Shown here one piece after another: positions 1 to 13,750 of a stretch of 64,000 nt of DNA. Origin of the DNA: Sanderia malayensis (lineage: Eukaryota; Cnidaria; Scyphozoa; Semaeostomeae; Pelagiidae); NCBI GenBank assembly GCA_013076295.1, contig RQOL01000531.1, positions 5,307,426 to 5,371,425 on the forward strand, written 5' to 3'. A model generated the notes under the pieces. It was not told where the DNA came from and ran no database searches. It worked only from the letters and a program-made list of their open reading frames with translations. How positions within the stretch are numbered: the stretch's first letter is position 1; each line of letters starts with the position of its first letter. Both the position numbers and the translations under genes were made by a program.

Positions 1-3000
1 GTGCAATTAGTGTGGAGTAATGTTAATATCATTGAAAACAAGCAAATGCATGTGTATTTTACATAGTTTGTGCACTAAAAACGTGGGTTCGTGTGCAATT
101 AGTGTGCAGTGATGTTAATATCACTGCAAACAAACAAATGCATGTGTAAATTAGTTAGTTTCAGCTGTAACAACGATTGATGTGTAATTAGCGTGCAGTA
201 ATGTTAATATTACTGCAAACAAGCAAATGCCTGTGTATTTTATTTAGTTTGAGCTGTAACAACGTGGATTCATGTGCAATTTGTGTGCAGTAATAGTATA
301 TCACTGCAAACAGGCAAATGCATGTGTATTTTACTTAGTTTGAGCTGTAACAACGTGGATTCATGTGCAATTAGTGTGCAGTAATGTTAATATCACTGCA
401 AACAAGCAAATGCATGTGTATTTTACTTAATTGGAACTGTAATAACGTAGATTCATGTGCAATTGGTGTGGAGTAATGTTAATATCATTGAAAACAAGCA
501 AATGCATGTATATTCTACTTACTTTCAACTGTAATAAAGTGGACTCATGTGCAATAAGTGTGCAGTAGTGTTAATATCACTGAAAACACGCAAGTGCCTG
601 TCTTTCTTACTTAGTTAGAGCTGTAATAACGTGGATTCATGTGCAATTAGTGTGGAGTAATGTTAATATCATTGAAAACAAGCAAATGCATGTGTATTTT
701 ACTTAGTTTGTGCACTAAAAACGTGGGTTCGTGTGCAATTAGTGTGCAGTGATGTTAATATCACTGCAAACAAACAAATGCAGGTGTAAATTAGTTAGTT
801 TCAGCTGTAACAACGATTGATGTGTAATTAGCGTGCAGTAATGTTAATATTACTGCAAACAAGCAAATGCCTGTGTATTTTATTTAGTTTGAGCTGTAAC
901 AACGTGGATTCATGTGCAATTTGTGTGCAGTAATGTTAATATCACTGCAAACAAGCAAATGCATGTGTATTTTGTTTAGTTTGAGCTGTAATAACGTGGA
1001 TTCATGTGCAATTAGTGTGCAGTAATTTTAGCATCACTGAAAACATGCAAATGCATGTGTATTTTACATAGTTTGAGCTGTAACAACGTGGTTTCATGTG
1101 CAATTAGTGTGCAGTAATGTTAATATCACTGCAAACAAACAAATGCATGTTTAATTTAGTTAGTTTCAGCTGTAATAACGTTGATTCATATCCAATTAGT
1201 GTGAAGTAATGTTAATATCATTGAAAACAAGCAAATGCATGTCTTTCTTAGTTAGTTTCAGCTGTAACAACGTGGATTCATGTGCAATTAGTGTGAAGTA
1301 ATGTTAATATCACTGAAAACAAGCAAATGCATGTGTACTTTACTTTGTTTCAGCTATAACAACATGGATTCATGTTCCATTACTGTGCAGTAATGATAAC
1401 ATCACTGACAACAAGCAAATGCATGTGTATTTTATTTAGTTTTAGCTGTAATAACGTGGATTCATGTGCAATTAGTGTGCAGTAATGTCAATATCACTGC
1501 AAATAGGCTAATGCATGTGTATTTTATTTAGTTTCAGCTGTAATAACGTGGATACATGTGCAGTTAGTGTGCAGTAATGTTAATATCACTGCATACAAAC
1601 AAATGCATGTGTAATTTAGTTAGTTTCAGCTGCAACAATGTGGATTCATGTGCAATTAGTGTGCAGTAATGTTAATATCACTGCAAACAAGGAAATGCAT
1701 GTGTATTTTATTTAGTTTCAGCTGTAAAAACGTGGATTCATGTGCAATTAGTGTGCAGTAATGTTAATATGACTGCAAACAAACAAATGCATGGGTAATT
1801 TACTTTGTTTCAGCTATAACAACGTGGATTCATGTTCCATTAGTGTGCAGTAATGATAACATCACTGACAACAAGCAAATGCATGTGTATTTTATTTAGT
1901 TTTAGCTGTAATTCCGTGGATTCATGTGCAATTAGTGTGCAGTAATGTCAATATCACTGCAAATAGGCAAGGCCATGTGTATTTTATTTAGTTTCAGCTG
2001 TAATAACGTGGATACATGTGCAGTTAGTGTGCAGTAATGTTAATATCACTGCATACAAACAAATGCATGTGTAATTTAGTTAGTTTCAGCTGTAATAACG
2101 TTGATTCATATCCAATTAGTGTGAAGTAATGTCAATATCATTGAAAACAAGCAAATGCATGTGTATTTTACTTAGTTTGTGCTCTAAAAACGTGGGTTCG
2201 TGTGCAATTAGTTTGCAGTAATGTTAATATCACTCAAAACAAACAAATGCATGTTTAATTTAGTTAGTTTTAGCTGTAATAAAGTTGATTCATGTCCAAT
2301 TAGTTTGCAGTAATGTTAATATCACTGAAAACAAGCAAATGAATGTGTATTTTACTTAGTTTGAGCTGTAATTACGTGGATTCGTGTGCAATTAGTGTGC
2401 AGTAATGTTAATATCACTGCAAACAAACAAATGCATGTGTATATTAGTTTGTTTCAGCTGTAACAACGATTCATGTGTAATTAGTGTGCACTAATGTTAA
2501 TATCACTGCAAACAAGCAAATGCATGTGTATTTTATTTATTTTCAGTTGTAATAACGTGAATTCATGTGCAATTAGTGTGCGGTAATGTTAACATCACAG
2601 AAAACAAGCAGATGCCTGTCTTTCTTAGTTAGTTTCAGCTGTACTAACGTGTATTCATGTGCAATTAGTGTCCAGTAATGTTAATATCACTGCAAACAAA
2701 CAAACGTATGTGTAATTTAGTTAGTTTCAGCTGTAACAGCGTGGATTCATGTACAATTAGTGTGCAGTAATGTTAAATTCAATGCAAACATGCACATGCA
2801 TGTGTATCTTACTTAGTTGCAACTGTAAAAACTTACATTCATGTCCAATTAGTGTGCAGTAATGTTAATATCGTTGAAAACAAGCAAATGCATTTGTATT
2901 TTACTTAATTGGAACTGTAATAACGTAGATTCATGTGCAATTAGTGTGGAGTAATGTTAATATCATTGAAAACAAGCAAATGCATGTGTATTTTACTTAG

Positions 3001-5594
3001 TTTGTGCACTAAAAACGTGGGTTCGTGTGCAATTAGTGTGCAGTGATGTTAATATCACTGCAAACAAACAAATGCATGTGTAAATTAGTTAGTTTCAGCT
3101 GTAACAACGATTGATGTGTAATTAGCGTGCAGTAATGTTAATATTACTGCAAACAAGCAAATGCCTGTGTATTTTATTTAGTTTGAGCTGTAACAACGTG
3201 GATTCATGTGCAATTTGTGTGCAGTAATGTTAATATCACTGCAAACAAGCAAATGCATGTGTATTTTGTTTAGTTTGAGCTGTAATAACGTGGATTCATG
3301 TGCAATTAGTGTGCAGTAATTTTAGCATCACTGAAAACATGCAAATGCATGTGTATTTTACATAGTTTGAGCTGTAACAACGTGGATTCATGTGCAATTA
3401 GTGTGCAGTAATGTTAATATCACTGCAAACAAACAAATGCATGTTTAATTTAGTTAGTTTCAGCTGTAATAACGTTGATTCATATCCAATTAGTGTGAAG
3501 TAATGTTAATATCATTGAAAACAAGCAAATGCATGTGTATTTTACTTAGTTTGTGCTCTAAAAACGTGCGTTCGTGTGCAATTAGTTTGCAGTAATGTTA
3601 ATATCACTGAAAACAAACAAATGCATGTTTAATTTAGTTAGTTTTAGCTGTAATAAAGTTGATTCATGTCCAATTAGTTTGCAGTAATGTTAATATCACT
3701 GAAAACAAGCAAATGAATGTGTATATTAGTTTGTTTCAGCTGTAACAACGATTCATGTGTAATTAGTATGCACTAATGTTCATATCACTGCAAACAAGCA
3801 AATGCATGTGTATTTTGTTTAGTTTAAGCTGTAATAACGTGGATTCGTGTACAATAAGTGTGCAGTAATGTTAATATCACGGAAAACAAGTAAATGCATA
3901 TGTATTTTACTTAGTTGCAACTGTAAAAACGTACATTCATGTCCAATTAGTGTGAAGAAATGTTAATATCATTGAAAACAAGCAAATGCATTTGTATTTT
4001 ACTTAATTGGAACTGTAATAACGTAGATTCATGTGCATTTAGTGTGCAGTAATGTTAATATCATTGAAAACTAAGCAAATGCATGTGTATTTCACTTAGT
4101 TTGTGCACTAAAAACGTGGGTTCGTGTGCAATTAGTGTGCAGTAATGTTAATATCACTGAAAACAAGCAGATGCATGTGTATTTTACCTAATTGGAACTG
4201 TAATAACGTAGATTCATGCGCAATTAGTATGCAGTAATGTAAATATCACTGCAAACAAACAAATGCATGTTTAATTTAGTTCGTTTCAGCTGTAATAACG
4301 TTGATTCATATCCAATTAGTGTGAAGTAATGTTAATATCATTGAAAACAAGCAGATGCATGTCTTTCTTAGTTAGTTTCAGCTGTAACAACGTGGATTCA
4401 TGTGCAATTAGTGTGAAGTAATGTTAATATCACTGAAAACAAGCAAATGCATGTGTACTTTACTTTGTTTCAGCTATAACAACATGGATTCATGTTCCAT
4501 TACTGTGCAGTAATGATAACATCACTGACAACAAGCAAATGCATGTGTATTTTATTTAGTTTTAGCTGTAATAACGTGGATTCATGTGCAATTAGTGTGC
4601 AGTAATGTCAATATCACTGCAAATAGGCTAATGCATGTGTATTTTATTTAGTTTCAGCTGTAATAACGTGGATACATGTGCAGTTAGTGTGCAGTAATGT
4701 TAATATCACTGCATACAAACAAATGCATGTGTAATTTAGTTAGTTTCAGCTGCAACAATGTGGATTCATGTGCAATTAGTGTGCAGTAATGTTAATATCA
4801 CTGCAAACAAGGAAATGCATGTGTATTTTATTTAGTTTCAGCTGTAAAAACGTGGATTCATGTGCAATTAGTGTGCAGTAATGTTAATATGACTGCAAAC
4901 AAACAAATGCATGGGTAATTTACTTTGTTTCAGCTATAACAACGTGGATTCATGTTCCATTAGTGTGCAGTAATGATAACATCACTGACAACAAGCAAAT
5001 GCATGTGTATTTTATTTAGTTTTAGCTGTAGTTCCGTGGATTCATGTGCAATTAGTGTGCAGTAATGTCAATATCACTGCAAATAGGCAAAGCCATGTGT
5101 ATTTTATTTAGTTTCAGCTGTAATAACGTGGATACATGTGCAGTTAGTGTGCAGTAATGTTAATATCACTGCATACAAACAAATGCATGTGTAATTTAGT
5201 TAGTTTCAGCTGTAACAATGTGGATTCATGTGCAATTAGTGTGCACTAATGTTAATATGACTGCAAACAAACAAATGCATGGGTAATTTAGTATGTTTCA
5301 GCTGTAACAACGTGGATTCATGTGCAATTTTTGTGCAGTAATGTTGAAATTACTGCACAAAAGCAAATGCATGTGTATTTTATTTAGTTTCAGCTGTAAT
5401 AACGTGGATTCATGTGCAATTAGTGTGCAGTAATGTTAATATCACTAAAAACAAGCAGATGCATGTGTATTTTTTTTTTATTTGCATCTGCAATAACATG
5501 AATTCATGTGCAATTAGTGTGCAGTAGTTTTAATATCACTGAACACACGCAAATGCCTGTCTTTCTTACTTAGTTTAGGCTGTAATAAAGTGGA
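1..5594 (+). repeat. Satellite block with 640, 2,294 and 3,120-bp duplications
   Basis: Monomeric satellite carrying three overlapping large duplications. Bases 1-300 match 641-940 (offset 640, seven monomers). Bases about 640-1240 match about 2934-3534 (offset 2,294, 25 monomers). Bases about 1137-2090 match about 4257-5210 (offset 3,120, 34 monomers) with only a handful of differences, for example attccg at 1911 against gttccg at 5031. There is no single dominant HOR period here. Confidence 0.85.
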
Positions 5595-8500
5595 TTCATG
5601 TGCAATTAGTGTGCAGTAGTGTTAATATCACTGAAAACACGCAAGTGCTTGTCTTTCTTACTTAGTTAGAGCTGTAATAACGTGGATTCATGTGCAATTA
5701 GTGTACAGTAATGTTAATATCACTGCAAACAAACAAATGCATGTGTATTTTAGTTAGTTTCAGCTCTAATAACATGGAATCATGTGCAATTAGTGTTTAG
5801 TAATGTTAATAGCGATGAAAACAAACAAATGCATTCGTATTTTACTTAGTTTCATCTGTAATAACGTGGATTCATCTGCAATTAGTGGGCAGTAATGTTA
5901 ACATCACTGAAAACAAGTACATGCAGATGTATATAACTTAGTTCCAACTGTAAAAACGTAGATTCATGTGGAACTAGTTTTTCAGTAATGTTAGTAGCAA
6001 TGAAAACAAGCAAATGCATGTGTATTTTATTTAGTTTTATCTGTAATAACGTGGATTCATATCCAATTAGTATGCAGTTGTGCAAATATCACTGAAAACA
6101 CGCAAATGCATGTGTATTTTACTTAGTTTCAACTGTAATAATGTGGATTCATGTGCAATTTGTTTCGAGTAATGTTAATATCACTAAAACGAAGCAAATG
6201 CATGTGTATTTTACTTAGTTTCAGCTGTAATAACGTTGAATCATGTCCAATTAGTGTGCAGTAATGTCAATATCACTGCAAACAAACAAATGCATTCGTA
6301 ATTTAGTTAGTTTCAGCTGTAACAACGTGGATTCATGTGCAATTAGTTTCGAGTAATGTGAATATCACTAAAAAGAAGCAAATGCATGTGTATTTTACTT
6401 AGTTTCAGCTGTAATAACGTTGATTCATGTCCAATTAGTGTGGTGTAATGTTAATATCACTGAAAACAAGCAAATGCATGTGTATTTTACTTCGTTTCAG
6501 TTGTAACAACGTGGATTCATGTGCAATTAGTGTTTAGCATTGTTAATAATAATTAAAACAAGCAAATGCATTGGTATTTTACTTAGTTTCAGCTATAAAA
6601 ATGTGGATTCATGTGCAATTAGTGTGCAGCAATATTAATATTGCTGCAAATAAGCAAGTGCATGTGTATTTTATTTAATTTCAGCTGTAATAACGTGGAT
6701 TCATGTGCAATTAGTGTGCAGTAGTGTTAATATCACTGAAAACACGCAAGTGCCTGTCTTTCTTACTTAGTTAGAGCTGTAATAACGTGGATTCATGTGC
6801 AATTAGTTTGCATTAATGTTAATATCACTGAAAACAAGTACATGCAGATGTATATTACTTAGTTCCAACTGTAAAAACGTATATTCATGTGGAACTAGTT
6901 TTTCAGTATTGTTAGTAGCACTGAAAACAAGCAAATGCATGTGTATTTTATTTAGATTTATCTGTAATAACGTGGATTCATATCCAATTAGTATGCAGTT
7001 GTGCAAATATCACTGAAAACACACAAATGCATGTGTAATTTACTTAGTTTCAATTGTAATAATGTGGATTCATGTGCAATTAGTTTCGAGTAATGTTAAT
7101 ATCACTAAATGAAGCAAATGCATGTGTATTTTACAAAGTTTGAGCTGTAATAACGTTGATTCATGTGCAATTAGTGTACAGTAATGTCAATATCACTGCA
7201 AACAAGCAAATGCATATGTATTTTAGTTAGTTTCAGCTCTAATAACGTGGAATCATGTGCAATTAGTGTTTAGTAATGTCAATAGCAATGAAAACAGACA
7301 AATGCATGCGAATTTTACTTAATTTCATCTCTAATAACGTGGATTCATCTGCAATTAGTGGGCAGTAATGTTAATATAACTGAAAACAAGCAAAAGCATG
7401 TGTATTTTACTTCGTTTCAGCTGTAACAACGTGGATTCATCTGCAATTAGTGAGCAGTAATGTTAATATCACTGAAAACAAGTACATGCAGATGTATATA
7501 ACTTAGTTCCAACTGTAATAACGTAGATTCATGTGGAACTAGTTTTTCAGTAATGTTAATAACACTGAAAACAAGCAAATGCATGTGTATTTTATTTAGT
7601 TTTATCTGTAATAACATGGATTCATGTGCAATTAGTGTGCAGTAGTGTTAATTTCACTGAAAGCACGCAAGTGCCTGTCTTTCTTACTTAGTTAGAGCTG
7701 TAATAACGTGGATTCATGTGCAATTAGTGTGCAGTAATGTTAATATCACTGCAAACAAACAAATGCATGTATATTTTAGTTAGTTTCAGCTCTAATAACA
7801 TGGAATCATGCGCAATTAGTGTTTAGTAATGTTAACAGCAATGAAAACAAACAAATGCATGCGTATTTTACTTAGTTTCATCTGTAATAACGTGGATTCA
7901 TCTGCAATTAGTGGGCAGTAATGTTAACATCACTGAAAACAAGTACATGCAGATGTATATAACTTAGTTCCAACTGTAAAAACGTAGATTCATGTGGAAC
8001 TAGTTTTTCAGTAATGTTAGTAGCAATGAAAACAAGCAAATGCATGTGTATTTTCTTTAGTTTTATCTGTAATAACGTGGATTCATATTCAATTAGTATG
8101 CAGTTGTGCAAATATGACTGAAAACACGCAAATGCATGTGTATTTTACTTAGTTTTAACTGTAATAATTTGGATTCATGTGCAATTAGTTTCGAGTAATG
8201 TTAATATCACTAAATGAAGCAAATGCATGTGTATTTTACAAAGTTTGAGCTGTAATAACGTTGATTCATGTGCAATTAGTGTACAGTAATGTCAATATCA
8301 CTGCAAACAAACAAATGCATTCGTAATTTAGTTAGTTTCAGCTGTAACAACGTGGATTCATGTGCAATTAGTTTCGAGTAATGTGAATGTCACTAAAAAG
8401 AAGCAAATGCATGTGTATTTTACTTAGTTTCAGCTGTAATAACGTTGATTCATGTCCAATTAGTGTGGTGTAATGTTAATATCACTGAAAACAAGCAAAT

Positions 8501-11500
8501 GCATGTGTATTTTACTTCGTTTCAGTTGTAACAACGTGGATTCATGTGCAATTAGTGTTTAGCATTGTTAATAATAATTAAAACAAGCAAATGCATTGGT
8601 ATTTTACTTAGTTTCAGCTATAAAAATGTGGATTCATGTGCAATTAGTGTGCAGCAATATTAATATTGCTGCAAATAAGCAAGTGCATGTGTATTTTATT
8701 TAATTTCAGCTGTAATAACGTGGATTCATGTGCAATTAGTGTGCAGTAGTGTTAATATCACTGAAAACACGCAAGTGCCTGTCTTTCTTACTTAGTTAGA
8801 GCTGTAATAACGTGGATTCATGTGCAATTAGTTTGCATTAATGTTAATATCACTGAAAACAAGTACATGCAGATGTATATTACTTAGTTCCAACTGTAAA
8901 AACGTATATTCATGTGGAACTAGTTTTTCAGTATTGTTAGTAGCACTGAAAACAAGCAAATGCATGTGTATTTTATTTAGATTTATCTGTAATAACGTGG
9001 ATTCATATCCAATTAGTATGCAGTTGTGCAAATACCACTGAAAACACACAAATGCATGTGTAATTTACTTAGTTTCAATTGTAATAATGTGGATTCATGT
9101 GCAATTAGTTTCGAGTAATGTTAATATCACTAAATGAAGCAAATGCATGTGTATTTTACTAAGTTTGAGCTGTAATAACGTTGATTCATGTGCAATTAGT
9201 GTACAGTAATGTCAATATCACTGCAAACAAACAAATGCATATGTATTTTAGTTAGTTTCAGCTCTAATAACGTGGAATCATGTGCAATTAGTGTTTAGTA
9301 ATGTCAATAGCAATGAAAACAGACAAATGCATGCGAATTTTACTTAATTTCATCTCTAATAACGTGGATTCATCTGCAATTAGTGGGCAGTAATGTTAAT
9401 ATAACTGAAAACAAGCAAATGCATGTGTATTTTACTTCGTTTCAGCTGTAACAACGTGGATTCATCTGCAATTAGTGAGCAGTAATGTTAATATCACTGA
9501 AAACAAGTACATGCAGATGTATATAACTTAGTTCCAACTGTAATAACGTAGATTCATGTTTAACTAGTTTTTCAGTAATGTTAATAACACTGAAAACAAG
9601 CAAATGCATGTGTATTTTATTTAGTTTTATCTGTAATAACGTGGATTCATGTGCAATTAGTGTGCAGTAGTGTTAATTTCACTGAAAGCACGCAAGTGCC
9701 TGTCTTTCTTACTTAGTTAGAGCTGTAATAACGTGGATTCATGTGCAATTAGTGTGCAGTAATGTTAATATCACTGCAAACAAACAAATGCATGTATATT
9801 TTAGTTAGTTTCAGCTCTAATAACATGGAATCATGTGCAATTAGTGTTTAGTAATGTTAACAGCAATGAAAACAAACAAATGCATGCGTATTTTACTTAG
9901 TTTCATCTGTAATAACGTGGATTCATCTGCAATTAGTGGGCAGTAATGTTAACATCACTGAAAACAAGTACATGCAGATGTATATAACTTAGTTCCAACT
10001 GTAAAAACGTAGATTCATGTGGAACTAGTTTTTCAGTAATGTTAGTAGCAATGAAAACAAGCAAATGCATGTGTATTTTCTTTAGTTTTATCTGTAATAA
10101 CGTGGATTCATATTCAATTAGTATGCAGTTGTGCAAATATGACTGAAAACACGCAAATGCATGTGTATTTTACTTAGTTTTAACTGTAATAATTTGGATT
10201 CATGTGCAATTAGTTTCGAGTAATGTTAATATCACTAAAACCAAGCAAATGCATGTGTATTTTACTTAGTTTCAGCTGTAATAACGTTGATTCATGTCCA
10301 ATTAGTGTGCAGTAATGTCAATATCACTGCAAACAAACAAATGCATTCGTAATTTAGTTAGTTTAAGCTGTAACAACGTGGATTCATGTGCAATTAGTTT
10401 CGAGTAATGTGAATATCACTAAAAAGAAACAAATGCATGTGTATTTTACTTAGTTTCAGCTGTAAGAAACGTTGATTCATGTCCAATTAGTGTGGTGTAA
10501 TGTTATTATCACTGAAAACAAGCAAATGCATGTGTATTTTACTTCGTTTCAGCTGTAACAACGTGGATTCATCTGCAATTAGTGAGCAGTAATGTTAATA
10601 TCACTGAAAACAAGTACATGCAGATGTATATAACTTAGTTCCAACTGTAATAACGTAGATTCATGTGGAACTAGTTTTTCAGTAATGTTAATAACACTGA
10701 AAACAAGCAAATTCATGTGTATTTTATTTAGTTTTATCTGTAATAACGTGGATTCATATCCAATTAGTATGCAGTAGTGCAATTATCGCTAAAAACAAGC
10801 AAATGCATGTGTATTTTACTTAGTTCCAGGTGTAATAACGTGGATTCATGTGCAATTAGTGTGCAGTAGTGTTAATATCACTGAAAGCACGCAAGTGCCT
10901 GTCTTTCTTACTTAGTTAGAGCTGTAATAACGTGGATTCATCTGCAATTAGTGGGCAGTAATGTTAATATAACTGAAAAAAAGCAAATGCATGTGTATTT
11001 TACTTCGTTTCAGCTGTAACAACGTGGATTCATCTGCAATTAGTGAGCAGTAATGTTAATATCACTGAAAACAAGTACATGCAGATGTATATAACTTAGT
11101 TCCAACTGTAATAACGTAGATTCATGTGGAACTAGTTTTTCAGTAATGTTAATAACACTGAAAACAAGCAAATGCATGTGTATTTTATTTAGTTTTATCT
11201 GTAATAACGTGGATTCATGTGCAATTAGTGTGCAGTAGTGTTAATTTCACTGAAAGCACGCAAGTGCCTGTCTTTCTTACTTAGTTAGAGCTGTAATAAC
11301 GTGGATTCATGTGCAATTAGTGTGCAGTAATGTTAATATCACTGCAAACAAACAAATGCATGTATATTTTAGTTAGTTTCAGCTCTAATAACATGGAATC
11401 ATGCGCAATTAGTGTTTAGTAATGTTAACAGCAATGAAAACAAACAAATGCATGCGTATTTTACTTAGTTTCATCTGTAGTAACGTGGATTCATCTGCAA

Positions 11501-13750
11501 TTAGTGGGCAGTAATGTTAACATCACTGAAAACAAGTACATGCAGATGTATATAACTTAGTTCCAACTGTAAAAACGTAGATTCATGTGGAACTAGTTTT
11601 TCAGTAATGTTAGTAGCAATGAAAACAAGCAAATGCATGTGTATTTTCTTTAGTTTTATCTGTAATAACGTGGATTCATATTCAATTAGTATGCAGTTGT
11701 GCAAATATGACTGAAAACACGCAAATGCATGTGTATTTTACTTAGTTTTAACTGTAATAATTTGGATTCATGTGCAATTAGTTTCGAGTAATGTTAATAT
11801 CACTAAATGAAGCAAATGCATGTGTATTTTACAAAGTTTGAGCTGTAATAACGTTGATTCATGTGCAATTAGTGTACAGTAATGTCAATATCACTGCAAA
11901 CAAACAAATGCATTCGTAATTTAGTTAGTTTCAGCTGTAACAACGTGGATTCATGTGCAATTAGTTTCGAGTAATGTGAATATCACTAAAAAGAAGCAAA
12001 TGCATGTGTATTTTACTTAGTTTCAGCTGTAATAACGTTGATTCATGTCCAATTAGTGTGGTGTAATGTTAATATCACTGAAAACAAGCAAATGCATGTG
12101 TATTTTACTTCGTTTCAGTTGTAACAACGTGGATTCATGTGCAATTAGTGTTTAGCATTGTTAATAATAATTAAAACAAGCAAATGCATTGGTATTTTAC
12201 TTAGTTTCAGCTATAAAAATGTGGATTCATGTGCAATTAGTGTGCAGCAATATTAATATTGCTGCAAATAAGCAAGTGCATGTGTATTTTATTTAATTTC
12301 AGCTGTAATAACGTGGATTCATGTGCAATTAGTGTGCAGTAGTGTTAATATCACTGAAAACACGCAAGTGCCTGTCTTTCTTACTTAGTTAGAGCTGTAA
12401 TAACGTGGATTCATGTGCAATTAGTTTGCATTAATGTTAATCTCACTGAAAACAAGTACATGCAGATGTATATTACTTAGTTCCAACTGTAAAAACGTAT
12501 ATTCATGTGGAACTAGTTTTTCAGTATTGTTAGTAGCACTGAAAACAAGCAAATGCATGTGTATTTTATTTAGATTTATCTGTAATAACGTGGATTCATA
12601 TCCAATTAGTATGCAGTTGTGCAAATATCACTGAAAACACACAAATGCATGTGTAATTTACTTAGTTTCAATTGTAATAATGTGGATTCATGTGCAATTA
12701 GTTTCGAGTAATGTTAATATCACTAAATGAAGCAAATGCATGTGTATTTTACTAAGTTTGAGCTGTAATAACGTTGATTCATGTGCAATTAGTGTACAGT
12801 AATGTCAATATCACTGCAAACAAACAAATGCATATGTATTTTAGTTAGTTTCAGCTCTAATAACGTGGAATCATGTGCAATTAGTGTTTAGTAATGTCAA
12901 TAGCAATGAAAACAGACAAATGCATGCGAATTTTACTTAATTTCATCTCTAATAACGTGGATTCATCTGCAATTAGTGGGCAGTAATGTTAATATAACTG
13001 AAAACAAGCAAATGCATGTGTATTTTACTTCGTTTCAGCTGTAACAACGTGGATTCATCTGCAATTAGTGAGCAGTAATGTTAATATCACTGAAAACAAG
13101 TACATGCAGATGTATATAACTTAGTTCCAACTGTAATAACGTAGATTCATGTTTAACTAGTTTTTCAGTAATGTTAATAACACTGAAAACAAGCAAATGC
13201 ATGTGTATTTTATTTAGTTTTATCTGTAATAACGTGGATTCATGTGCAATTAGTGTGCAGTAGTGTTAATTTCACTGAAAGCACGCAAGTGCCTGTCTTT
13301 CTTACTTAGTTAGAGCTGTAATAACGTGGATTCATGTGCAATTAGTGTGCAGTAATGTTAATATCACTGCAAACAAACAAATGCATGTATATTTTAGTTA
13401 GTTTCAGCTCTAATAACATGGAATCATGTGCAATTAGTGTTTAGTAATGTTAACAGCAATGAAAACAAACAAATGCAAGCGTATTTTACTTAGTTTCATC
13501 TGTAATAACGTGGATTCATCTGCAATTAGTGGGCAGTAATGTTAACATCACTGAAAACAAGTACATGCAGATGTATATAACTTAGTTCCAACTGTAAAAA
13601 CGTAGATTCATGTGGAACTAGTTTTTCAGTAATGTTAGTAGCAATGAAAACAAGCAAATGCATGTGTATTTTATTTAGTTTTATCTCTAATAACGTGGAT
13701 TCATATTCAATTAGTATGCAGTTGTGCAAATATGACTGAAAACACGCAAA
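5595..13750 (+). repeat. 2,025-bp higher-order repeat (22-mer), about four units
   Basis: Successive units start near 5595, 7621, 9646, 11214 and 13239. Corresponding landmarks are spaced 2,026, 2,025, 1,568 and 2,025 bp. The third unit is 457 bp shorter, a loss of five monomers around 10.2-11.2 kb. The fifth unit is partial and decays near 13.75 kb. Units are close to identical over long stretches, for example 6421-7620 against 8446-9645. Each full unit carries the perfect 22-bp palindromic monomer variant and the stop-free monomer pair that produces a repeated 67-codon antisense frame; neither implies a gene. Confidence 0.92.
6626..6647. repeat. Perfect 22-bp palindrome inside a satellite monomer variant
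   Basis: The half-site gcagcaatatt is followed immediately by its reverse complement. The same palindrome recurs at 8651-8672, 12244-12265, 14086-14107 and 15651-15672. It occupies the position where ordinary monomers have the imperfect dyad gcagtaat...atcactgc, so both arms have changed together relative to the usual monomer. It could form a cruciform or be a dyad protein-binding site. No function is shown by the sequence. Confidence 0.85.
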
